Source: Alphaproteobacteria bacterium
GTDB taxonomy: Bacteria > Pseudomonadota > Alphaproteobacteria > Micavibrionales > Micavibrionaceae
NCBI GenBank assembly: GCA_023301785.1
Contig: JALZUF010000190.1
Span: forward strand, 1 to 15,795
DNA: 15,795 bases
Reading direction: 5' to 3'
Made by a program: the position numbers and the translations under genes. A model generated the notes under the pieces. That model did no database searches, was not told the DNA's origin, and saw only the letters and a program-made list of their open reading frames with translations. Of this stretch, positions 1 through 7,666 are shown piece after piece (position 1 is the first letter of the stretch; each line of letters starts with the position of its first letter).

Positions 1-209
1 CCAATAATAATAGCCAGTGATGTACCGATTGCAACGTGCATAAGGCTGTCACTTTCATATCCTAATGAGGAGAAAACAAAATAAAGGCCTGGTACAATAA
101 CCAGACCACCACCTATGCCGAGTAATCCCGCCAGAAATCCTGCTGTTCCCGCCAAAGCAAGCATAAGAATAAGTAAATAAATCCAAGTATAATCAGCAAA
201 TAAATCCAT
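1..209 (-). CDS. Sulfite exporter TauE/SafE family permease, N-terminal part
   Basis: The first 69 residues of a membrane protein that runs off the left edge. The visible part has one strongly hydrophobic segment leading into the glycine-rich stretch AGFLAGLLGIGGGLVIVPG at about residues 23-41, the hallmark of the TauE/SafE (DUF81) family. Members are integral inner-membrane proteins, several linked to export or uptake of sulfite, sulfonates or other small anions; the substrate here cannot be told. The ATG at 209 fits where such proteins normally begin, although no clear Shine-Dalgarno sequence precedes it. The secreted Ser-rich gene at 260-850 lies 50 bases upstream on the same strand, so the two may be co-transcribed. 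The family call is firm; the function is not. Confidence 0.85.
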   Translation of the reverse strand, partial: MDLFADYTWIYLLILMLALAGTAGFLAGLLGIGGGLVIVPGLYFVFSSLGYESDSLMHVAIGTSLAIII

Positions 210-259
210 GGATCTATTTGTACGGCTATGAACAGCCTATAGCAATAATTTAATATGAA

Positions 260-850
260 TTAGTAGTTTGAATTAAAAACACGTGGTGGAATTTTCAAAT
301 CATTTTTATCTTTTTCTAAATAAGGGCTAATTTTCTTTTTAGCCTTTTTGCGATAAAGGATTTCTTCTTCCTCTTCTTCTCGGGTTTGTGCCCCAAAACG
401 GTTTTTATAATCATTTGTTCTTTCATCAACGCTACCACGTTGTACTGCATATCTTGCCTGACGCTCTGCGCGTTCTTTGGCGGTTCTTTCACGGTATTCC
501 TGTGCTTTTTCTGCGGCTTCTGCACGATTTGCGCGGATTTGCTTTGAGTCTAATCCAGAATAAATTGATCCGTTCTTTTGCGATGCGCCATCAAAGCTAA
601 ATGGAGCACTAGCCTTTGAGCGACTGGAGTAGGCAGACCGACTTGATCTTGATGATGTCGATTTTTTTGCAAGCATACCTTTAATAGAAATTGGTCCACT
701 TGATCCTGATTTACGCGTCTTCATATATTCACTACTACTGCTCGATCTTGAAAAACCATTAGATGAGCCAGACCCATTATAGACATCTTGTGCCTGAGCC
801 ATACTGCCACTCATTATTAAAACTGACAAACATAGTATTAGAATACGCAT
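260..850 (-). CDS. Secreted Ser-rich, charged low-complexity protein of unknown function
   Basis: A 196-residue protein I do not recognise. The ORF is open from 880, but the ATG at 850 is the better start: it has GAGGA just upstream and gives a textbook signal peptide (basic start, hydrophobic core ILILCLSVLIM, likely cleavage after AQA near residue 20). The mature part changes character along its length. It begins with a Ser/Gly-rich region (about residues 25-85, with SSSSS and repeated SSR units). A helical Ala/Glu/Arg-rich region follows (about 103-140), then a run of six Glu and a Lys-rich patch (about 150-175). It ends in PPRVFNSNY. The composition suggests a disordered periplasmic or surface protein; no catalytic motif is seen. 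The TauE/SafE gene follows on the same strand. Confidence 0.7.
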   Translation of the reverse strand: MRILILCLSVLIMSGSMAQAQDVYNGSGSSNGFSRSSSSSEYMKTRKSGSSGPISIKGMLAKKSTSSRSSRSAYSSRSKASAPFSFDGASQKNGSIYSGLDSKQIRANRAEAAEKAQEYRERTAKERAERQARYAVQRGSVDERTNDYKNRFGAQTREEEEEEILYRKKAKKKISPYLEKDKNDLKIPPRVFNSNY

Positions 851-1040
851 AATTTCCTCATTTCTTATATTCTCTATCATACCATTTTATGGGCTTTTTT
901 ACAAAAAACTTATGAATTTTAAGAATCCACTGAATTTGAAATTTTAACGTTATTTTAAGACCTTACAGGCATTATAAAGTTGAAATTTTTAATTCGGCAA
1001 CCAAATAGAGTAGACTAAAGGTCATAAGGAGATAAACACC

Positions 1041-1703
1041 ATGAAAGTCAACGTACAAGACCTTCTTCGCGAAACAGGAAAAGATGAGACAATCTATCCC
1101 GGCAAGAAAATCGTTCATAAATACGCCCAACCAGGCGAGTTCAGAAATCACTGCGTTGTCTTTGATTGGCGAACAGATTTACTTCGCGTCGAGCTTAAAG
1201 CAGGCCTTTCAGGTAAAGACTTCGATCTTAAAGATTTAAAGAATTATCCAGTAAGCTACCAAGCTCCCACTTTCTTAGAACTCATCGCCGCAAATGATGC
1301 AGATGATGAAATTGAGGAAGAGGAGGAAGACGGTGAAGGCTCAAAAGGTAAATCTGGCGGCGGCGGTAAAAAGCCGACCAAGAAGCTAGAAGAACAAGGC
1401 TCATCCATGAGCGCATTTGGTAAAGTGACCGAAGGCGTGATCCCCGAAATGGCAGAAATTCAAAAATTTGTCGTTATGGGAAAAGAGATTGCAAAAGAAG
1501 CCTACGCAACAGCTTTCGACAACTTAAAAACTCAATTACACCAATCCAAAGTGATGGCAATGGACATCATGAAAGGTGTCGGTGATGTCATCAAACGCGC
1601 CACACCAGGCGGCGGTTTAGAAGCCAAAGGTAACGAGAGCGTTAAATATAAGTACGACACAGAAAAAACAGCGAGCCTATTTGGTGGCATGTCCCCCGGA
1701 TAG
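1041..1703 (+). CDS. Hypothetical protein with acidic and Gly/Lys linker
   Basis: A 220-residue soluble protein I do not recognise. It appears to have two parts. Residues 1-85 look like a small alpha/beta domain (it contains VVFDWRTDLLRVELKAG). A linker at about 86-116 has an acidic run, DDEIEEEEEDGEG, followed by Gly- and Lys-rich sequence. Residues 120-190 look mainly helical and amphipathic and contain several Met. There is no signal peptide or membrane segment. The start is well supported by AAGGAG at 1026-1031, nine bases before the ATG. A terminator at 1751-1786 closes the unit, so it is probably transcribed alone. The strong ribosome binding site suggests appreciable expression. The similar-sized neighbours give no clue to its role. 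Confidence 0.8.
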   Translation: MKVNVQDLLRETGKDETIYPGKKIVHKYAQPGEFRNHCVVFDWRTDLLRVELKAGLSGKDFDLKDLKNYPVSYQAPTFLELIAANDADDEIEEEEEDGEGSKGKSGGGGKKPTKKLEEQGSSMSAFGKVTEGVIPEMAEIQKFVVMGKEIAKEAYATAFDNLKTQLHQSKVMAMDIMKGVGDVIKRATPGGGLEAKGNESVKYKYDTEKTASLFGGMSPG

Positions 1704-1750
1704 ATAAAGCACGCAAACAAAAATTAAAGAATTTTCCTTCAAGAAATATA

Positions 1751-1786
1751 AAATCAGTGACCTTAAAAAAGTCGCTGATTTTTTTT
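1751..1786 (+). terminator. Rho-independent terminator after the 220-aa hypothetical gene
   Basis: An 11-base stem (1751-1761 with 1771-1781) contains one T/G wobble and encloses a nine-base A-rich loop. The 3' arm runs directly into eight consecutive T. It lies 48 bases after the stop codon at 1703 and before the rhomboid gene, separating the two transcripts. Confidence 0.8.
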
Positions 1787-1833
1787 ATGCAATGCTGTAC
1801 AACTAATTTACAGATTAAACAGAGAGATCCTTT

Positions 1834-2565
1834 ATGACATCGAACGATAATAAAAATGATGACGATGATAACAACGTTGTTTCTTTTGACAAAAAAAGAA
1901 AACCAGCCTATGAGCCTGAAAAAATAAAAGTTGAAAAAACGGCTATACCGTCTGAACCTTTAATTAATATGCCACCAGTGACGAAGTCATTACTTGGTAT
2001 CATGATTGGTATTCATCTAATAATCACTTTCCTTCTAACTGACGAACAACATTTGTGGGTGTTCAATAATCTTGGTTTTATTCCAGGTCGTTTTACAGGA
2101 CACGCTTTATTCGAACCTCTCTCCATTCTAACACCTTTCACAAACTTATTTATTCATGCGGGTTGGCTTCATATAGGTATGAATGCCGTCATGCTTTTGG
2201 CCTTCGGCAGTGGTATTGAACGTTGGATCGGTGGCAAGAAAATGATCGCCTTCTTCGTGATCTGTGGTTTATGCGGCGTTGCCCTTCACTTTGCCCTAAA
2301 CTATTCTGCTATTGTGCCTGTTGTGGGCGCTTCTGGCGGTATCAGCGGCTTGTTCGCGGTCGCACTTGTTATGCTGAACCGTGCCAATCAAGGTATGTCC
2401 GGTAAATATGGCCTGTGGCCTTTCATCATTTTATATATTGGTATTTCTGTACTGTTCGGTTTTGTCGATACGCCGCAAATGGGCGCAGGCGAAATTGCGT
2501 GGGCGGCTCATGTTGGCGGCTTTATTGGCGGCTTTGTCGCACTTCGTTTAGCCAAGCTAATGTAA
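1834..2565 (+). CDS. Rhomboid family intramembrane serine protease
   Basis: A 243-residue inner-membrane protease that cleaves substrate proteins within or near their transmembrane helices. The catalytic dyad is visible: Ser167 in GASG (165-168) and His226 in AAHVGG. The supporting HAGWLHIGMN motif gives His108, His113 and Asn117, matching the conserved H/N pair of GlpG-type enzymes. About six transmembrane segments begin near residue 50. The first 45 residues are hydrophilic, very rich in Asp/Asn then Lys, and should be cytoplasmic; this tail has no recognisable domain. The ATG at 1834 follows AGAGAG with acceptable spacing. It is convergent with hemY, the stop codons lying only 18 bases apart. 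Substrates are unknown. Confidence 0.95.
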   Translation: MTSNDNKNDDDDNNVVSFDKKRKPAYEPEKIKVEKTAIPSEPLINMPPVTKSLLGIMIGIHLIITFLLTDEQHLWVFNNLGFIPGRFTGHALFEPLSILTPFTNLFIHAGWLHIGMNAVMLLAFGSGIERWIGGKKMIAFFVICGLCGVALHFALNYSAIVPVVGASGGISGLFAVALVMLNRANQGMSGKYGLWPFIILYIGISVLFGFVDTPQMGAGEIAWAAHVGGFIGGFVALRLAKLM

Positions 2566-2583
2566 GAAAAATTCTGCTACGGC

Positions 2584-3957
2584 CTATGCCGCAGGATCAA
2601 GAAGCAACGTTGTGCTATCCAAACGTAATGATGATAAGACATCATTCTTAACAATGGCCGCACTTGGGACATCCCAAACAATCGTATTAAAACTTTCATG
2701 CGGCACTGCAATCGCTGTCCACGCGTGATACGTCATACCTGTTTCGGTACAGACCCACGATTTATCAGGGATTGAATGACTAGCGCGTTTTAAAACTTCT
2801 TCTGCGCTTTCTGCATTATGCGTTAAGTTCTTTTCAACCAACGCGCGTAAGTAAAATATCTTTGCTGTTGGATAAATCTTTTCCGCCGCCATCAAATGCG
2901 CTTTGGCATCACCCCAAAATTGCAGATCAATCGCTGTCTTCGCCGCCGCGATATGCCCTTCAATACAATCAGGGTTTAACGTCACAAGCTTCTCAAACCA
3001 TTCCAGTTTAAAGTTCTCAGCATCCTTCTTCGGCGTCGGCATTAACTCACCCCAAAGCTGTGCTAAATCTGGGTGTGGGTTTTTCTGCCATGCGCGTTCA
3101 ATAAAGCTAATCGCTTTTTTATTCTTATTTTCTGCCATGTAATGCTTCGCATAACGAAGAATGGTCGGCACAAATGTCGGGTTTAATTTTTCGGCCTGCT
3201 TTAAATTACGAAGTGCCTCGTGCTGATTATTTTTTTCCAACGCATAATCATGGCGCATCAAATATATCGCGACACGATCACTGTCATATTCTTCTGTTGT
3301 AATGGCATCATATTTTAATGCTTTTTTACCAACGCTAAAAACATCTTCCCAATTATGGTTCTGACATTCCAAAGCATAGTTTAATTTCAAAATCCATTTT
3401 TGGTGCGGGTGACTTTTTAAGGCGGTGCGCGCGTGTTTCAACGCTGCTTCCTTATCGCCCTCGTCAATCGCAGACTTCATTAAACCGCGAATACCAAGAA
3501 AGCTTGTATCTTTGTCTTCAAGTAATGCCTCAAAGGAGCTCTTCGCTACACCTTCTTCACCACGAAGTCTGGCCGCCTGGGCCTTAAGCAATAATGGCAA
3601 GCCCCCTTTTTCATCTAATAACTTCTGTGTTTGTTGCGAATATTTTGTCGCCAATGCCGCGTCACCAGCCGCCACAGCCACCAATCCACGCGTTAAGGCA
3701 TGATACCCAACTTTATAATCATACTTTGCTTTATAGGCAACAATGGCTTTCGGTGTTGAAAGAACTTTTCGTACCATACGCAATAAAAAAGAGGCCACCA
3801 ATATAAAGGCAACCAACGCGATTAAGAAAACGCCTGTTTGTGTGGCGATATCATAGCCCATGAAATTAAACGCCAGATCACCAGGTTGTGAAACCAACCA
3901 TATTGCACCAGCAATCAGTAGAATTATTTTAACAACAAACCATAAGGTTTTGATCAT
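2584..3957 (-). CDS. hemY: HemY-like membrane protein with TPR repeats
   Basis: A 457-residue protein and the last gene of the hemC-hemD-mitofilin-hemY block. Two N-terminal membrane segments (about residues 5-23 and 40-62) form the HemY N-terminal domain. A long all-helical region of tetratricopeptide-like repeats follows, with pairs such as AALKHARTALKSHPH and EALRNLKQAEKLNPT. Near the C-terminus a conserved W-C-x-E-T-G...W...F-N-T-I-x-W pattern matches the alphaproteobacterial family. HemY proteins are linked to porphyrin/haem biosynthesis by gene position, but their biochemical job is unsettled. They should not be confused with the Bacillus oxidase also called HemY. The ATG at 3957 has AGAAG upstream and lies 46 bases after the mitofilin-like gene. 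Confidence 0.92.
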   Translation of the reverse strand: MIKTLWFVVKIILLIAGAIWLVSQPGDLAFNFMGYDIATQTGVFLIALVAFILVASFLLRMVRKVLSTPKAIVAYKAKYDYKVGYHALTRGLVAVAAGDAALATKYSQQTQKLLDEKGGLPLLLKAQAARLRGEEGVAKSSFEALLEDKDTSFLGIRGLMKSAIDEGDKEAALKHARTALKSHPHQKWILKLNYALECQNHNWEDVFSVGKKALKYDAITTEEYDSDRVAIYLMRHDYALEKNNQHEALRNLKQAEKLNPTFVPTILRYAKHYMAENKNKKAISFIERAWQKNPHPDLAQLWGELMPTPKKDAENFKLEWFEKLVTLNPDCIEGHIAAAKTAIDLQFWGDAKAHLMAAEKIYPTAKIFYLRALVEKNLTHNAESAEEVLKRASHSIPDKSWVCTETGMTYHAWTAIAVPHESFNTIVWDVPSAAIVKNDVLSSLRLDSTTLLLDPAA

Positions 3958-4003
3958 AGATAAATCTTCTTTTTATAAATAATGTTTAACGGGCAGACTT
4001 ATA

Positions 4004-5878
4004 CTAGTTACCTGTAAAGCCTCTGTAGTTTGTAGAAGGAGGAAGAATTGTTACACCTGAATCTTCATCTCTAACCACTTCATTTTGCCCTAAACCTGGA
4101 ACATTGTCACGCACAGCATTTTTCATCTTATCAAACGTCATATTTTCCATGTTTGGTACTTTGATGCTATCCAAAGACAAGCTATCGCCATTTACCTTTG
4201 ATAGAATGCTTTCATTCAACATCGCTTTCACACGCTCTGATGCCAAGGTTGCTCTGGCTTTGGCAATAAAGGGCTGCGCCGCAACTGCCGCTTCGCCATC
4301 TAAACCTTCAAGGGCAACAATACTGTCTTCAATACGACCCTGTTCAATAAAATCTTGCGCTTTCGCCACAGTCACTTGTGTTTCCGTGCCCGAAACCATT
4401 TCGCCATCTTTTTCAATCTGAACGATATCGCCAAAACGAGCTTTCATTTTTTCTTTAACAGAAACATCTTCACCTTTAAGAGAGGACACAACAATATCGC
4501 CCGTCATCTTCTTCAACTCACCAGATAGACCAGCCGCGGTTAAGATACCGCCATCCGCATGGACACTTAAACGGTTCAATTCTGATTGTAGTGCTGGGTT
4601 ATCTTCACCAACTAAGTTCTGTAGTAATACTAAATCTTCTTCAAACGGTGCTTCACGATCCAATGATGAACGGAACTGTGAGAAGGCAATTAAAATCGCC
4701 GCCGCCTTAAGATTGTCACCAGAAACGCCATCTAATGTTTTACCCAACGCGCCCTGCTCTGTGCCTTGCGCTGCGGCCAAATCATCATTAATAGCATCGC
4801 CATTATTACCAACAATACCACGGAGTTGATTGGCTGAACTTTCAAGCTGTGTTTGTCCCATGACAGAACCTTCTAAATTACGAAGACGTTCAACAAGCCC
4901 AGAAAAACTGCCTTCTGGACCAGACAAACCTTCAACTTTTTCTTCTAACATATCTAAACGTTGTGAAATCGCTAACGCACTACCGCCAATAGCTTCGGCT
5001 GAAATATCTTTTGCTTTTTGTGACAACTGATCAACCGTCACAGAAATATTACGCGCTTGGTTTTGTAACTCATCAAATCGCTCTTGCATATTATCTGGTA
5101 ATGATGCGCCCAGAAACTTTCTCTGCCCTACATCTTGTTGCGCTTGTTCTTGTTGTTCACGCACAACTTCAACTTCATTTTCTAACGTTACTAATTGTTG
5201 GTTTTGCGTTTCAATTTGGTCTTGGCTCTTTTTAAAATTTGGCCATAACAATAAAAACGCCGCCGCTGCAGCTAACAGGATCAATCCCGTTGCAATCCAC
5301 GTACTTGCCGCGATTGCTTTTTTACTGTTATTTTGCATTTCGGATAAAAGACGATCATGCTCTGACATTCTCGTAACGCCTTCTTCTTTTGACGTTTCTG
5401 TTTCAATAATAGAAACAGGCGGAACAGACGATAATATTTTCTTATAATTTTCTTCTTTTTCAGCAATCTTCGCTTCATCGCGAGCAGGCTTGTTCGCCAC
5501 GAATGATGAGGCATCATTAGATTCCGATGTTTCCGTTACAATGCTATCAACTTTATTCTTAGAAGCCGTTTTAGCGTTTTTAGTCGCTTTTGCTTTCGAC
5601 GCAGACTTGTTAGATGATTTTTTTGGTTTAGCCGCTTTCTTTTTTGCTTTAGATGGCGCAGATACAACCACATTTCCACTGGTTAAATCAGAAACATCAA
5701 TATTGTTCTTTGTTGCCGCTTCCAAAATTTGCGTACGTCTTGTGCCAGGGATAACATCACGTTTTTTCCACCCTTGTACCGTTGTCACTGGCGTATCAAT
5801 TTTTGCCGCCATCGGACGGATACCGCCAAAGCGTTCAATAATTTCTGCTGCGTTTGCTAAAGGTTGCTTCTTACTCAT
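4004..5878 (-). CDS. Mitofilin/COG4223-like membrane protein with N-terminal HTH-like domain
   Basis: A 624-residue protein with an unusual layout. Residues 10-56 (IIERFGGIRPMAAKIDTP, then VTTVQGWKKRDVIPGTRR) resemble the helix-turn-helix of YdaS/Cro-like regulators. A Lys/Ala/Ser-rich linker (about 75-110) and an acidic region follow. A single transmembrane helix lies at 190-212, then Gln/Glu-rich coiled coil (about 218-345), and the C-terminal part (about 385-555) resembles bacterial mitofilin. The expected topology is N-terminus in the cytoplasm and coiled coil in the periplasm. Alphaproteobacterial mitofilin homologues sit in the hem cluster and are proposed to shape or link the inner membrane. 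GGAG precedes the ATG by about a dozen bases, and hemD ends 37 bases upstream. DNA binding is inference from the motif only. Confidence 0.88.
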   Translation of the reverse strand: MSKKQPLANAAEIIERFGGIRPMAAKIDTPVTTVQGWKKRDVIPGTRRTQILEAATKNNIDVSDLTSGNVVVSAPSKAKKKAAKPKKSSNKSASKAKATKNAKTASKNKVDSIVTETSESNDASSFVANKPARDEAKIAEKEENYKKILSSVPPVSIIETETSKEEGVTRMSEHDRLLSEMQNNSKKAIAASTWIATGLILLAAAAAFLLLWPNFKKSQDQIETQNQQLVTLENEVEVVREQQEQAQQDVGQRKFLGASLPDNMQERFDELQNQARNISVTVDQLSQKAKDISAEAIGGSALAISQRLDMLEEKVEGLSGPEGSFSGLVERLRNLEGSVMGQTQLESSANQLRGIVGNNGDAINDDLAAAQGTEQGALGKTLDGVSGDNLKAAAILIAFSQFRSSLDREAPFEEDLVLLQNLVGEDNPALQSELNRLSVHADGGILTAAGLSGELKKMTGDIVVSSLKGEDVSVKEKMKARFGDIVQIEKDGEMVSGTETQVTVAKAQDFIEQGRIEDSIVALEGLDGEAAVAAQPFIAKARATLASERVKAMLNESILSKVNGDSLSLDSIKVPNMENMTFDKMKNAVRDNVPGLGQNEVVRDEDSGVTILPPSTNYRGFTGN

Positions 5879-5915
5879 TGATATTTATCTCCCAAATAAA
5901 CCAGTATTTAATTTT

Positions 5916-6599
5916 CTAACTTTTCGTATCAAGTAGGGCGAGCAAAGAGTCTTGTGTTGGTCTTTGCGCGCACGCCACGAATTGCCAAGGCAATACGGAA
6001 ACAGACTTTATCATGGAGTCTCCCAAACACAAGGCTTTTGTATGATTTAAGCACCCTTCCAGCGCATTTTGTCGAATCAACTGCACAAAGTTATCTGCCG
6101 TACGTTTTGAATAAAAAAGCACCTCAGACACTTCTTTTTCCCTAAGCTTCTCTATAATAGACTTATCTATTTCTTCAATATTTTCAGCATGATAAAGAAT
6201 TTCTTCAGTGATATTATGCCCTGTGATTGGCGTAGAAATATGCGCCCCACGAATATACAACAATGCCTGATCTTCGGATAAAATCGTCTTCAAATCATCC
6301 ACTGTGCCATCCGCATTATGTACGTTTTTAAAGCCATAACTATATGACAACTCTTTTGTGGCCTGTCCTACGGCATAAACATCCATATCTCGTGCGGTAT
6401 GACGCAAGCAAAAAGCACGTACAGCATTTTGACTGGTAAAGATGATGCCCTGATAGTTTTCTATATTCTCAATAACCCGTTCATCCATCACAATTTTTAA
6501 AAACGGCTGGCATATCACTTGATAATTTTGGGCAACTAAAGCGTTGGCTGTGGTGGCCGCGTCCTGTTCGGGGCGTGTGATAAGAACCAGCTTCGTCAT
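5916..6599 (-). CDS. hemD: Uroporphyrinogen-III synthase
   Basis: A 227-residue cytoplasmic enzyme that cyclises hydroxymethylbilane to uroporphyrinogen III while inverting ring D, the step after HemC. HemD sequences vary widely, but the family landmarks are present: LITRP at the N-terminus, IIFTSQNAV (52-60), VYAVGQATKE (74-83), LLYIRGA (113-119), LFYSKRTADNF (161-171) and a C-terminal PTQDSLLALL (214-223). Length is slightly short of the usual 240-260. The ATG directly abuts the hemC stop codon (TAGATG), so translation is probably coupled. The hemC-hemD order confirms the assignment. Confidence is high because motif set and context agree. Confidence 0.93.
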   Translation of the reverse strand: MTKLVLITRPEQDAATTANALVAQNYQVICQPFLKIVMDERVIENIENYQGIIFTSQNAVRAFCLRHTARDMDVYAVGQATKELSYSYGFKNVHNADGTVDDLKTILSEDQALLYIRGAHISTPITGHNITEEILYHAENIEEIDKSIIEKLREKEVSEVLFYSKRTADNFVQLIRQNALEGCLNHTKALCLGDSMIKSVSVLPWQFVACAQRPTQDSLLALLDTKS

Positions 6600-7613
6600 C
6601 TATGCCAAAAAACCTTCTGGTAACTGCGCGTTTATCTTTTCGCCAACGGTTTGACCAATCTTAAGCGCATCATCTTTATTGGCACACACATCGCGAAGCT
6701 CTTCTTTATAGACACTCGAACCGTCCAGCGCATAAACCTCTGCCCGCAAGTACATCTGACCGTCCTCAACAACCGCAAACGCAGCAATCGGCGTATGACA
6801 CGACCCATCCAGCGCCCGTAAAACTTCACGCTCTGCTATGGCGCTCAAGCTAGTCGGTATACAGTTCACTTTATCCAAAACCGCTTTAGTCGCTACATCC
6901 CCGTCGCGCATCTCCATACAGACAATCCCCTGCCCACAGGCAGGCAACATAACGTCGGTTGCTATGGGATGAATAACAGAATCCATGATCCCTAAACGCG
7001 TTAAACCCGCCATTGCCAAAAACGTCGCACCTACTTGCCCTACTTTTATTTTATCAATGCGCGTTTGCACATTACCGCGAAACGGCACAACATTCAGGTC
7101 AGGACGCATCGCCATCGCCATCGCCTTACGTCGCGCACTACACGTTCCTAACGTCGCCCCTTGGGGTAAATCATCTATTGTGTTGTATGCCGTAACTGAC
7201 TTACCAGCTTGAGGCTCTTTTATAGATGCCGTAGCTGGCTTGCCAGCCTGAGGCTCTTTTATAAATATCGCGCTAATCATCGCGTCTCGCGCATCCGCCC
7301 GTGGCAAACAATGTTCAATCACCAAACCATCAGGTAAAAAGGACGCCATATCTTTTAAGGAATGAACGCCACAATCAATATCACCATTGGATAAGGCCGT
7401 TTCAATTTCCTTGGCAAACAATCCTTTACCACCATTTTCTTCAGACAGCGGTTTCTCACCTTCGCTCTTTTTCCAATCAGCCTTACTTTTAATCGGCACA
7501 ATCTCAACATCTAGGCTCGCATCAGATCCCTCCAGCGCGGCCTTCAACATATTCGCCTGCACCAACGCCAAAGGCGATGTGCGTGTTCCGATTCTGAAAG
7601 TTTTCGATTGCAT
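6600..7613 (-). CDS. hemC: Porphobilinogen deaminase (hydroxymethylbilane synthase)
   Basis: A 337-residue cytoplasmic enzyme that joins four porphobilinogen units into hydroxymethylbilane. Key features are intact: IGTRTSPLALVQA (8-20), catalytic Asp88 in HSLKDMA, the TCSARRKA segment (157-164), FRGNVQTR (178-185), and Cys272 in LDGSCHTPIAAFA, which carries the dipyrromethane cofactor. The protein is about 26 residues longer than usual. The excess is a tandem 13-residue repeat at residues 118-143 (see the repeat entry), between AMISAIF and NTIDDLPQGATLG. The insertion keeps the frame, so the enzyme may still work. It is the first gene of the haem block and diverges from tsaD, whose start is 53 bases away. 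Confidence 0.97.
   Translation of the reverse strand: MQSKTFRIGTRTSPLALVQANMLKAALEGSDASLDVEIVPIKSKADWKKSEGEKPLSEENGGKGLFAKEIETALSNGDIDCGVHSLKDMASFLPDGLVIEHCLPRADARDAMISAIFIKEPQAGKPATASIKEPQAGKSVTAYNTIDDLPQGATLGTCSARRKAMAMAMRPDLNVVPFRGNVQTRIDKIKVGQVGATFLAMAGLTRLGIMDSVIHPIATDVMLPACGQGIVCMEMRDGDVATKAVLDKVNCIPTSLSAIAEREVLRALDGSCHTPIAAFAVVEDGQMYLRAEVYALDGSSVYKEELRDVCANKDDALKIGQTVGEKINAQLPEGFLA
7185..7262 (-). repeat. Tandem 39-base palindromic repeat inserted in hemC
   Basis: Two adjacent 39-base units (7224-7262 and 7185-7223) match at 33 of 39 positions and encode IKEPQAGKPATAS and IKEPQAGKSVTAY. Unit 7224-7262 contains a perfect six-base inverted repeat with a two-base spacer (7234-7247). In the other unit the three altered pairs would all be G-U wobbles in the hemC mRNA, so a hairpin can still form. 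The size and position account for all the extra length of HemC. It resembles in principle the in-gene palindromic elements known from Rickettsia, but sequence identity to those is not claimed. Confidence 0.85.
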
Positions 7614-7666
7614 AAAGATTTTCTAAAGCCTTTACACCGCTTTGAAAAGATGAAATATCTTCAAAC

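Noticed and set aside
881..1040. AT-rich divergent region searched for paired promoters
   Set aside because: TATAAA near 973 and TTGAAA near 982 are present, but none has a partner at proper spacing, so no promoter is called.
5490..5936. A 148-codon plus-strand open frame opposite the mitofilin-like gene
   Set aside because: It is a mirror of the Ala/Lys-rich coding strand, has no ribosome binding site, and its composition (Phe/Ala runs) is what the antisense of that linker would give.
7631..7659. TTTACA and AATATC with 17-base spacing, a possible promoter for a leaderless tsaD transcript
   Set aside because: The -10 match is poor and the region is AT-rich, so such a pairing is expected by chance; kept only as a note.
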